Shown: positions 1-7,921 of the stretch, piece by piece
Layout of the letters: the number at the start of each line of letters is the position of its first letter
How positions within the stretch are numbered: position 1 is the first letter of the stretch
Assembly (NCBI GenBank): GCA_902520335.1
Contig: CABYNS010000002.1
Location: 124,001 to 188,000 of the forward strand
Origin: an uncultured Pelagibacteraceae bacterium
Lineage (GTDB): Bacteria; Pseudomonadota; Alphaproteobacteria; Pelagibacterales; Pelagibacteraceae
Reading direction: 5' to 3'
Length of the DNA stretch: 64,000 nucleotides
The notes under the pieces: model-generated
Told to the model about the DNA's origin: nothing
Seen by the model: the letters and a program-made list of their open reading frames with translations, nothing else
Databases searched by the model: none
Position numbers and translations under genes: made by a program

Positions 1-271
1 AATACCCGCCATCTTTTTTTGTTTGTGGTTTTGGGCAATTTATTTTTGATTTATTTAATTTATCCATCAAATTCATAAAAAAAGGCAATTCTTTTTTTGA
101 TACTCTTTTTTCGAAAATTGTAAGTATAAATTTTTTATTCTTTGATTTTAGTAAATAGTTTGTATTTTCAATTCCTTGCTTTATACCTTTAAATTCTAAA
201 ATTTTTTCTATATCAAATTTTTTGTTAATATAAGAAATATCCTTTTTACTTATTTTCGTATAAACAGCCAT
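1..271 (-). CDS. thrB: Homoserine kinase (ThrB type, APH fold), N-terminal part, truncated by window edge
   Basis: Own translation of the minus strand from ATG at 271: MAVYTKISKKDISYINKKFDIEKILEFKGIKQGIENTNYLLKSKNKKFILTIFEKRVSKKELPFFMNLMDKLNK..., the ThrB N-terminal pattern (GIEN(S/T)NYLL, FILTxxEKRV). Not in the ORF track. Confidence 0.85.
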   Translation of the reverse strand, partial: MAVYTKISKKDISYINKKFDIEKILEFKGIKQGIENTNYLLKSKNKKFILTIFEKRVSKKELPFFMNLMDKLNKSKINCPKPQTKKDGGY

Positions 272-272
272 T

Positions 273-1226
273 TTAGTTTAATTTTTTCGGTGCTTTAAAA
301 ACAACATTTTCTTTAATTATTTCTACTTCATCTATACTGACTGTAAATTTATTTTTTAGCTCATCTATAAAATTATTGACCAAAATTTCTGGTGCGGAAG
401 CCCCAGAGGAAATACCAATTGTATTTGAATTTTCAATTAAATCGAATGGTATTTCACTTTGCGAATGAATTAATAGTGAATTTGAACAACCGGATTTTCT
501 TGCAACTTCAACTAATCTAACTGAATTAGATGAATTTCTACTGCCAATTACAAAAAATAAATCACATTTTTTTGCAATATTTTTGACAGCCATTTGTCTA
601 TTCGTTGTAGCGTAACAAATATCTTCTTTCATTGGTTCTTTAATATCAGGAAATCTATCTTTTAAGATCTGAATTATATCTTTTGTATCGTCTACCGATA
701 ACGTCGTTTGAGTAACATATGAAATTTTTTTGTTATTTTGAGGTTTGTATTTTTTTGCCTCATCCTCATTTTGAACAAGATCAATTGAGCCTTTAGGTAA
801 CTGGCCCATAGTGCCAATTACTTCAGGGTGATTTTCATGTCCTATCAAAATTAAATGATAGCCAGCTTTATGTAAATTTTCAGCTTCTCTATGTACTTTG
901 GATACTAATGGACATGTAGCATCTATATAAGTCATATTATAGTTTTTAGCATCCTCAGGTATTTTTTTGGGGACACCATGTGCTGAAAAAATAACTGGTC
1001 TTGTTCTATCTGTTATTTCTTCGAGTTCCTCAACAAAGATTGCACCTTTGTTTTTTAAATCATCAACTACATATTTATTATGAACAATTTCATGACGAAC
1101 ATAAACTGGAGCGCCATATTTTTTAATTGATTTTTCTACAATTTCTATAGCTCTTTCAACACCTGCACAAAAGCCTCTGGGCGCAGAAAGCAATATCTTT
1201 AACGGTTTATTTTTCATTTTTTTCAA
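273..1226 (-). CDS. ispH: 4-hydroxy-3-methylbut-2-enyl diphosphate reductase
   Basis: LLSAPRGFCAGVERAI, HGVP, DATCPLVSKVH, GHENHPEV, TQTTLSVDDT, SSNSVRLVEVA, SSGASAPE: IspH signature blocks. Confidence 0.97.
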   Translation of the reverse strand: MKKMKNKPLKILLSAPRGFCAGVERAIEIVEKSIKKYGAPVYVRHEIVHNKYVVDDLKNKGAIFVEELEEITDRTRPVIFSAHGVPKKIPEDAKNYNMTYIDATCPLVSKVHREAENLHKAGYHLILIGHENHPEVIGTMGQLPKGSIDLVQNEDEAKKYKPQNNKKISYVTQTTLSVDDTKDIIQILKDRFPDIKEPMKEDICYATTNRQMAVKNIAKKCDLFFVIGSRNSSNSVRLVEVARKSGCSNSLLIHSQSEIPFDLIENSNTIGISSGASAPEILVNNFIDELKNKFTVSIDEVEIIKENVVFKAPKKLN

Positions 1227-2130
1227 TCAGATACTCAAGCAATATATGTGGAAAGGTCAAAGACGCCAAACCTATAAATATGATTTTAAGAATTGAACTA
1301 TCAAAATTGTAAGTATTATTTAGCAAATAAAGTCCAATTACACAAAAAATAGCAGTAATAAATGTCAGAGGTAAAGCTTTTTTTATAAATATTTTAAATC
1401 CATTACCAAGATTATTCTCATCTAATTCAGACATTAATGAGATGCTGTGTCTTATGGAATGCAAAAAACAAAAATAAATTGTGAAAGCTACTAACGGTGA
1501 AAAATAATAGTTTATTATTAGAATCGAAAAATAATCCAAAAATATTGTAAATTTCTTAAGCTCAAAATTTTTTGTAAATAGTAGAATGTTTGCTAAAGTT
1601 GAGAGAATTACAAAATATAGCGATACTCTGTTAGATTCTATTAAATCTAAAAATTTATAGAAAGTTTCATTTTCAATTAAAAGCAATCTGAATATTGATA
1701 TGGTTTCATCAAAATGGAAATACATTGGTGCAAAAACTATTAAAGAACCTTTTAAGAAAAATAAAAATTGATTGTAATAAGAGTTTTCAATTGTTAAAAA
1801 TTGAGTGTCTTCTTTTCCAAAATGATATGAAGCTACCATTAAAAATATGATCAAAGAAACATATGGTATCAATATCCATAAAAATATTACTATTAGAGCT
1901 ATTAAAATGTATCCAAAGTAAAAAATAGAAAAATTATCAATTTTTAAAATTTGAAAAAGTTTTCTTCCTTTAAAATTGTCAAGTGATCCATGAGATATAC
2001 CGATACTTAAAATTAATAACAAACAAATAAATGGTGAAATGGTGAAAGTATTAATCTTAAAAGCTATCAATGAAAAAATATTACAAAGTAAAAAAAAAAT
2101 GAAAGAATGATTGAAATTTATTTTTTTCAT
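1207..2130 (-). CDS. blh: Brp/Blh-family beta-carotene 15,15'-dioxygenase (retinal formation)
   Basis: Polytopic membrane protein with GISHGSLDN, SYHFGKEDT, CFLHSIRHS histidine motifs; adjacent to crtY/crtB/crtI. Confidence 0.9.
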   Translation of the reverse strand: MKKINFNHSFIFFLLCNIFSLIAFKINTFTISPFICLLLILSIGISHGSLDNFKGRKLFQILKIDNFSIFYFGYILIALIVIFLWILIPYVSLIIFLMVASYHFGKEDTQFLTIENSYYNQFLFFLKGSLIVFAPMYFHFDETISIFRLLLIENETFYKFLDLIESNRVSLYFVILSTLANILLFTKNFELKKFTIFLDYFSILIINYYFSPLVAFTIYFCFLHSIRHSISLMSELDENNLGNGFKIFIKKALPLTFITAIFCVIGLYLLNNTYNFDSSILKIIFIGLASLTFPHILLEYLIEKNEK

Positions 2131-2152
2131 TTATTATTTATTTTTTAATTTA

Positions 2153-3220
2153 CTAATAAAACAATGCTTTGATAAATGTCAATTTAGGCATTCTTAAAAT
2201 AATAGACAAATCCTCGAAAAAATTGCTTTTATTAGATAAAAATTTTATAACAGTCTTTGGTGAAGCCTTAAACATTTTAAAGAATATATCAGACATTTTT
2301 TCTGGATGTTTTTCAAGAACTCTCAAAAATATTTCATCTAAAAATTGATACTTAGTACTTATTTTATATTTTTTAACATTAGAAATATTTTCAATATTTT
2401 CTCTAATATATCTGCTGTGATCTTGAATATTTAAAAAAGTATAACCCGTACTTAATCTAGTCATACCACCAGCAGTTCCAATATTTATTTTATTTTTTTC
2501 ATGCTTATCGATTGGATAAAATAATGGTATTGCGCCCTCTTCTCTATAAATTATTTTATAATCTTTCAAATTTAAATGATTTTCAATATAATCTTTTATT
2601 TGCTTGTCATAATCCTTCTGAGAATTGTCATTCATTTTAGATAACCAAGTTGTTTCTACTAAAGCAGTATTTTTTGAGTAGGGTAATGTATAAAAAAAAT
2701 GTACACTTTCTCTCTGGTCACAATCAAAATCCATCAGATTAAAAATTTCATCATCAAAAAAATTACTTTTAGTTTCAATTTCTACCCCACAGAAATGTTG
2801 CCAAAGGTTTCGATGATCTTTTTTAATGGATGGCACGCTATTAAAAACAAAAGCGTCTTTTAAATCAATTTGACTAATATCTTTGAAGAAAGAAATATTT
2901 TTGTTTTCATTTAGTATGTTATTAATTTTTTCATAGAACAAACCACTGTCAATACTTTGATACGGAGAATTTTTACATTGTAAATAGTTGGTTTTATCTG
3001 GGATATTAATTGAAAAATTTTCCCACTTTTTTTTTACACAATCATCAAAGTTATGAGATGTTACTCCCCAAAAAGACCAAGTTTTATCTTTTTTGTATTC
3101 ATCTCTTGGTTCTATGATTGCTAAAGTTTTATCTTTAAGCTTTTCATGAATTTCTAATTCATATGCCAAAGATAAACCAGCACAACCTCCACCGATAATG
3201 ACATAGTCAAATTCTTTCAT
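2153..3220 (-). CDS. crtY: Lycopene beta-cyclase
   Basis: N-terminal FAD motif YVIIGGGCAGLSLAYEL, TWSFWG, GAIPLFYP, GTAGGMTRLSTGYTF; gene context. Confidence 0.93.
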   Translation of the reverse strand: MKEFDYVIIGGGCAGLSLAYELEIHEKLKDKTLAIIEPRDEYKKDKTWSFWGVTSHNFDDCVKKKWENFSINIPDKTNYLQCKNSPYQSIDSGLFYEKINNILNENKNISFFKDISQIDLKDAFVFNSVPSIKKDHRNLWQHFCGVEIETKSNFFDDEIFNLMDFDCDQRESVHFFYTLPYSKNTALVETTWLSKMNDNSQKDYDKQIKDYIENHLNLKDYKIIYREEGAIPLFYPIDKHEKNKINIGTAGGMTRLSTGYTFLNIQDHSRYIRENIENISNVKKYKISTKYQFLDEIFLRVLEKHPEKMSDIFFKMFKASPKTVIKFLSNKSNFFEDLSIILRMPKLTFIKALFY

Positions 3221-4058
3221 CTAAATTTATTTCCTCATTAATTAAAAAATGATCATGTTTAATCTGATTTTCCTTAATACTGGTTAAAGATAACTTTATA
3301 AGGTCAAAAATTGCAAAAATTGTCTCAATACATTTTTCAATATTGGATACGTAAATTTTTCCAGAATCTTTATAGTTTTCAAATGTTTTTTTATTGAGAA
3401 TATTATAGCCTATTTTTCGGTAGATCCTTCTAGCGACTAAAATTGAAAATCTAAAACTTATTGGAATGTCTTTTATAGAATAAAAGGAATTCTCATAAAA
3501 AGTATCCGCAAGATTTATAGTTGATGAAATTTCTTCGAAATTTTTATCTATATAAAATCTATTTATTTTTGAGTCTTCAATTACATCTCTTGATATATTT
3601 GTAAGTTGCATTGCAATACCGAGATCAATAGCTGACTTAAGTGAGCTTATTTTATTAACTTTTAAAATTTTTGCCATCATTAAGCCAACAGTCCCAGCGA
3701 CTCTGTAAGAATAAATTAAAAGGTCTTTTTTTGAATTTAATATCACCTTATCTTTGATATCTGAACTTATACCATCTAATAGATCTTCGATAATTTTTAC
3801 CGAAATTTTAAATTCATCAATAAGGTCCCACATATTTTTAATAATTGGATTATCAAAATTTTTCTGAACGAAATCTGCTTTGAATTGTTTGAATTTAATT
3901 TCTTTAACTTCTAATTTTTCTTCATCATCTGCAATATTGTCAGCAACTCTACAAAAATCATACAATGCAGAGCATTTTTTATATGTTTTTTTGGGTAAAA
4001 AAAAACCTGCCCAATTAAAAGATTTAGCATAAACTGATAAGTAATTTTTATCAGACAT
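3207..4058 (-). CDS. crtB: Phytoene synthase
   Basis: SFNWAGFFLP, YDFCRVADNIADD, AGTVGLMMAKIL, AMQLTNISRDVIED; squalene/phytoene synthase motifs. Confidence 0.95.
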   Translation of the reverse strand: MSDKNYLSVYAKSFNWAGFFLPKKTYKKCSALYDFCRVADNIADDEEKLEVKEIKFKQFKADFVQKNFDNPIIKNMWDLIDEFKISVKIIEDLLDGISSDIKDKVILNSKKDLLIYSYRVAGTVGLMMAKILKVNKISSLKSAIDLGIAMQLTNISRDVIEDSKINRFYIDKNFEEISSTINLADTFYENSFYSIKDIPISFRFSILVARRIYRKIGYNILNKKTFENYKDSGKIYVSNIEKCIETIFAIFDLIKLSLTSIKENQIKHDHFLINEEINLDERI

Positions 4059-5518
4059 TATAAAATTTTTTCTAACACTTTAGCTGATGAAAGCACTCCA
4101 GGCACACCTGCTCCAGGATGGGTTCCTGCACCAACAAAATAAAGTCCTTTATATATCTCAGATTTATTATGGAATCTAAAATATGCAGACTGTGAAAATT
4201 TTGGTTGGATCGAAAAGCCTGAACCATATTTTGTATTTAATTCTTTTTCAAAATAATTAGGGGTTAAGTAAAAATCTTCTACAATATTATCCTTAAGATT
4301 TGGCATTAAATCTTTTTGCATTTTATCGATAACTAAATTTTTCATTTTTTCTCCCTCAACAGACCAGTCAATTTTTGATTGATTATTTGGCACTGGGACC
4401 AAAACATAAAAGCAATCATTACCCTCAGGTGCCATAGTTTTATCAGTTGCAGATGGTCTATGAAGATAATAGCTAATATCGTCATTCAATTTTTTATTAT
4501 TGAAAATATCATCTAGATGGTCTTTATATTTATTTCCAAATTTAATTGTATGATGCTCAACATTTTCGTATTTTTTTTTTGTACCAAAGTAATAAACAAA
4601 TAAACCCATTGAATACTCCATTCTGCTTTTTTTCCATTTAAAAAGAAATGAATTACTCGTATTCCCATTTAACATTTTCTCGTAAACAGCAGGAGGATCA
4701 GCATTACAAATTACGTTGTTAGATTGTATTATTGTTTGATCATCTAATTGGATACCAGTGATTTTATTTTTGTTTGAAATGATCTTGGTAACTTCGTGAC
4801 CTTTAATTATTTCAACCCCAACTTCATTCATCAATTTTTCAAAACCTTTGATAATATTTCCTGTTCCACCCATTGAGTAATGAATACCCCATTTTTTTTC
4901 TAAATATAAAATTAATCCATATATTGAGGTCGTAGTAAAAGGATTCCCTCCAACTAATAATGGATGCATACTTAACATTCTTCTCAATTTCTCATTTTCT
5001 ATATAGGATGAGACTAAAGCATAAACAGATTTGTAACTTTTTAGTTTAAGTAATGCTGGCAATTGTTGAATCATTACAAAAGGTTTATCAAAGGGTACAT
5101 CAGCAAGCTCCGTAAAACCTTTGTCAAAAATTTTTTTTGTAAAATTTACTAATTTTTCATAACCCTCAACATCTTTTTCATTTATCTTTTTTATCTGTTT
5201 TTTCATCTCCAACTCATCCCCAGAGTAATTAAATTTTGACTTATCCTCGAAAATAAATTGATACCAAACTTTTAGGTTAGTGAGTTTTATATAATTTTTG
5301 GGGTCTTTTTGAAATAATTCGAATAATTCATTTATCAAATACGGAGCAGTTATTACTGTGGGGCCACCATCATAAATGAAGCCATTTTTTTTAAATACTC
5401 TTGCTCTTCCTCCAAGATCCTTATGTTTTTCTATTAAAGTTACTTTATGACCTTTAGCTTTAAGACGTAAAGCTGCAGCTATTCCTCCAAATCCTGAACC
5501 TATTACAACCGAATTCAT
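4058..5518 (-). CDS. crtI: Phytoene desaturase
   Basis: VIGSGFGGIAAALRLKAKGHKVTLIEKHKDLGGRARVF ... DGGPTVITAP ... YFVGAGTHPGAGVPGVLSSAKV. Confidence 0.96.
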   Translation of the reverse strand: MNSVVIGSGFGGIAAALRLKAKGHKVTLIEKHKDLGGRARVFKKNGFIYDGGPTVITAPYLINELFELFQKDPKNYIKLTNLKVWYQFIFEDKSKFNYSGDELEMKKQIKKINEKDVEGYEKLVNFTKKIFDKGFTELADVPFDKPFVMIQQLPALLKLKSYKSVYALVSSYIENEKLRRMLSMHPLLVGGNPFTTTSIYGLILYLEKKWGIHYSMGGTGNIIKGFEKLMNEVGVEIIKGHEVTKIISNKNKITGIQLDDQTIIQSNNVICNADPPAVYEKMLNGNTSNSFLFKWKKSRMEYSMGLFVYYFGTKKKYENVEHHTIKFGNKYKDHLDDIFNNKKLNDDISYYLHRPSATDKTMAPEGNDCFYVLVPVPNNQSKIDWSVEGEKMKNLVIDKMQKDLMPNLKDNIVEDFYLTPNYFEKELNTKYGSGFSIQPKFSQSAYFRFHNKSEIYKGLYFVGAGTHPGAGVPGVLSSAKVLEKIL

Positions 5519-5558
5519 ATTTATAATTTATAGTCTTTTTTGAAAAATTGTAAGAGTA

Positions 5559-6056
5559 TTATGAGTTGATTTTTTTTAACTCTTCTTTTGCTTCATCTAA
5601 ATCTTTTTGAAACAGGTTATCAAGCTTGGACTTATCAACTGATGTTGTTATTATCTTTTTTACTGAGTCTACCGCAACTTTAATTGAAGCATCTTTTATT
5701 TCTTTTATTGCCGCATCTTTCATTTGATTAATCTTATTTTCTGTTGAATTTTTTTTAATTTCTGAAGATTTATGAAATTTTTCATTTAACTCAATAATAA
5801 GATTATCACTATCTTTTTTTGCTTGTGTTAATATTTCTTTACTTACCGATTGTGCAGTATCAAGTTTTTTTTGTGCATTATCTAATAAAGTTTTAGCCTC
5901 GGTTCTAAGTTTTTCACTTTCATCAATCTCATTTTTTATATCAGAGATCAATTTGTTTAATATTTCATTTATTTTTTGTGGAACCTTAAGATAAATTAAA
6001 CCTCCAAAGAAAATGATAAACGATACAGCTACCCAAAATGTTGCATCAATTGCCAT
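5559..6056 (-). CDS. atpF: ATP synthase F0 subunit b
   Basis: MAIDATFWVAVSFIIFFGGLIYLKVPQKI plus long charged helix; follows b' gene. ORF-track start at 6131 is over-extended; likely starts are 6056 or 6071. Confidence 0.9.
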   Translation of the reverse strand: MAIDATFWVAVSFIIFFGGLIYLKVPQKINEILNKLISDIKNEIDESEKLRTEAKTLLDNAQKKLDTAQSVSKEILTQAKKDSDNLIIELNEKFHKSSEIKKNSTENKINQMKDAAIKEIKDASIKVAVDSVKKIITTSVDKSKLDNLFQKDLDEAKEELKKINS

Positions 6057-6636
6057 AATATTTATTCCCATTTCTTTTTGATAAATCATCAACGATTGCA
6101 GAAATACTACTGCTATTAACTTCAGTACCAATTAATTTCACTAGTAACTCAGACGTAGTTTCAATTGCAATTTTATTAATTTTTTCTGATGCACCTTTTT
6201 TCAGTAAATTAATCTCTTGCTCTACTTTTTTGACTTCCTCATCAATCTGTTTATCCAATGTTTCTTTTTTGGCATTTATTTCTTTCAGCACATTTTCCCT
6301 AGCTTCTTTAAAAATATTATTTGCCTCTAATTTGCTTTTCGAAATAATATCGTCGTACTCTTTAAGCTTAGCCTCGCTACTTTCTCTCTGCTTTTCTGCC
6401 GCCTCAATATTTTCTTGTATCTGTGATTTTCTTAATTCAAGATTGGCACTTATCTTTGGCAGTATTAGTTTAGATAATACAACATACAAAATACCAAAAG
6501 TAAGTGTTAGCCAAAAAATTTGTGAAATCCAAAATTCTGGATTTAATTGAGGCATACCTCCGCTTTCAGCTGCAAAAACCTCTTTTAAAAAAAAGAGATT
6601 AAAAAATACTAGCTGAAAAAATATTTTTTTAATCAT
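6046..6636 (-). CDS. atpG: ATP synthase F0 subunit b'
   Basis: GGMPQLNPEFWISQIFWLTLTFGILYVVLSKLILPKI; located between atpE and atpF. Confidence 0.92.
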   Translation of the reverse strand: MIKKIFFQLVFFNLFFLKEVFAAESGGMPQLNPEFWISQIFWLTLTFGILYVVLSKLILPKISANLELRKSQIQENIEAAEKQRESSEAKLKEYDDIISKSKLEANNIFKEARENVLKEINAKKETLDKQIDEEVKKVEQEINLLKKGASEKINKIAIETTSELLVKLIGTEVNSSSISAIVDDLSKRNGNKYYGN

Positions 6637-6640
6637 TTAT

Positions 6641-6868
6641 TTAAAATGCAAAAAGAATGATTAACGCTACTACCAATCCAAACAATCCAGTTGCTTCTGC
6701 AAGGGCAAACCCTAAAAGCAAATTAGGAAATTGTTTTTGAGCTGCAGATGGATTTCTCATCGCACCCGAAAGGTAATTACCAAAAATAATACCTATACCA
6801 ACACCGGCACCAGCTAGGGCAATTGCCGCCAAACCTGCTCCAATCATTTTTGCTGCTTCTAATTCCAT
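6641..6868 (-). CDS. atpE: ATP synthase F0 subunit c
   Basis: 75 aa; GAGLAAIALAGAGVGIGIIFGNYLSGAMRNPSA...LGFALAEATGLFGLVVALIILF. Confidence 0.97.
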   Translation of the reverse strand: MELEAAKMIGAGLAAIALAGAGVGIGIIFGNYLSGAMRNPSAAQKQFPNLLLGFALAEATGLFGLVVALIILFAF

Positions 6869-6886
6869 TATATCCTCCTCTGTTAA

Positions 6887-7621
6887 TTAATGGTGTAAGT
6901 TTAATGCATCATTTAAATAGATGCAGGTTAAAATTGCAAAAACGTATGCTTGAAGAAAAGCAACTAATATCTCCAAGCCTGTTAAAGCAACCGAAAAACT
7001 CAGTGGAAGCCATCCACCGACTACTCCAAGACTTATTACAAAGCCTCCGAATACTTTCATCATTGTATGACCCGCCATCATGTTTGCAAAAAGCCTGACG
7101 GAAAGACTAATAGGTCTACTTAAATATGAAATAATCTCAATTACTACTATTAACGGTAATAGCACTATAGGAACTCCACTTGGTACAAATAATTTAAGAT
7201 AGCCTAAACCGTGTTTTATAAAACCAATTACTGTTACTCCAATAAAAATAAAAGCTGCTAACACAAAAGTTACAATAATATGACTTGTAACTGTAAAAGT
7301 ATAAGGGATCATACCAAACATGTTACAAAAAAGGACAAACATAAATAAAGAAAATATAAAAGAAAAATAAGGTTTAGCTTTAGAGCCCGCTGTATCACTA
7401 ATCATTTTTGAGACAAATGTATAACTTAATTCAGCTAATAACTGAACTTTGTTTGGTAGCAATGAATTTTTTTTTGATCCAAGGTTAAATATAATTAAAA
7501 TAGCTAATGAACTAACAACCATAAACAAACTAGCATTTGTGAATGAAATATCAAAAGCACCTATTTTAATTTCTGGACCAATTCTATAGACTTCGAATTG
7601 AGTCATTGGATTTGCAGCCAT
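6887..7621 (-). CDS. atpB: ATP synthase F0 subunit a
   Basis: PISLSVRLFANMMAGHTMMKV, LEILVAFLQAYVFAILTCIYLNDAL. Confidence 0.97.
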   Translation of the reverse strand: MAANPMTQFEVYRIGPEIKIGAFDISFTNASLFMVVSSLAILIIFNLGSKKNSLLPNKVQLLAELSYTFVSKMISDTAGSKAKPYFSFIFSLFMFVLFCNMFGMIPYTFTVTSHIIVTFVLAAFIFIGVTVIGFIKHGLGYLKLFVPSGVPIVLLPLIVVIEIISYLSRPISLSVRLFANMMAGHTMMKVFGGFVISLGVVGGWLPLSFSVALTGLEILVAFLQAYVFAILTCIYLNDALNLHH

Positions 7622-7633
7622 ATTTTTTTCGAT

Positions 7634-7906
7634 CTATTTTTGCATTTTTTTAGCAGATTTAATTACATTCATTATTCCAGCAATCACACCTACAAAAAAA
7701 AATATTAAAATTAACCAGGGTTTAGTACCAAAGGTCTTGTCTAAAATAAACCCAATAATTGTCCCTACAGCTACAGCAGAAACAAGCTCAGTGCTAAGTT
7801 TAAAAGCATTTCCAATGGGAGAGGGGTCAGGTTTCTTGTTATTTTCTTTATCAAAGGCCTTTTTTTTTGCAATTTCTAAGCGAGTTTTAAATGGATCTTT
7901 AGACAT
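7634..7906 (-). CDS. atpI: AtpI-type F0F1 assembly protein
   Basis: 90 aa, two TM helices (VGTIIGFILDKTFGTKPWLILIFFFVGVIAGIMNVIK), first in F0 operon. Confidence 0.85.
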   Translation of the reverse strand: MSKDPFKTRLEIAKKKAFDKENNKKPDPSPIGNAFKLSTELVSAVAVGTIIGFILDKTFGTKPWLILIFFFVGVIAGIMNVIKSAKKMQK

Positions 7907-7921
7907 TAGAAATCAGCTCTA

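Noticed and set aside
6230-6550. 106-aa plus-strand ORF, and similar antisense ORFs at 6823-7098, 8103-8348, 8506-8745, 9396-9620, 10062-10343
   Set aside because: Antisense to confidently identified atp and smc genes; Ser/Leu/Phe-rich shadow-ORF composition.
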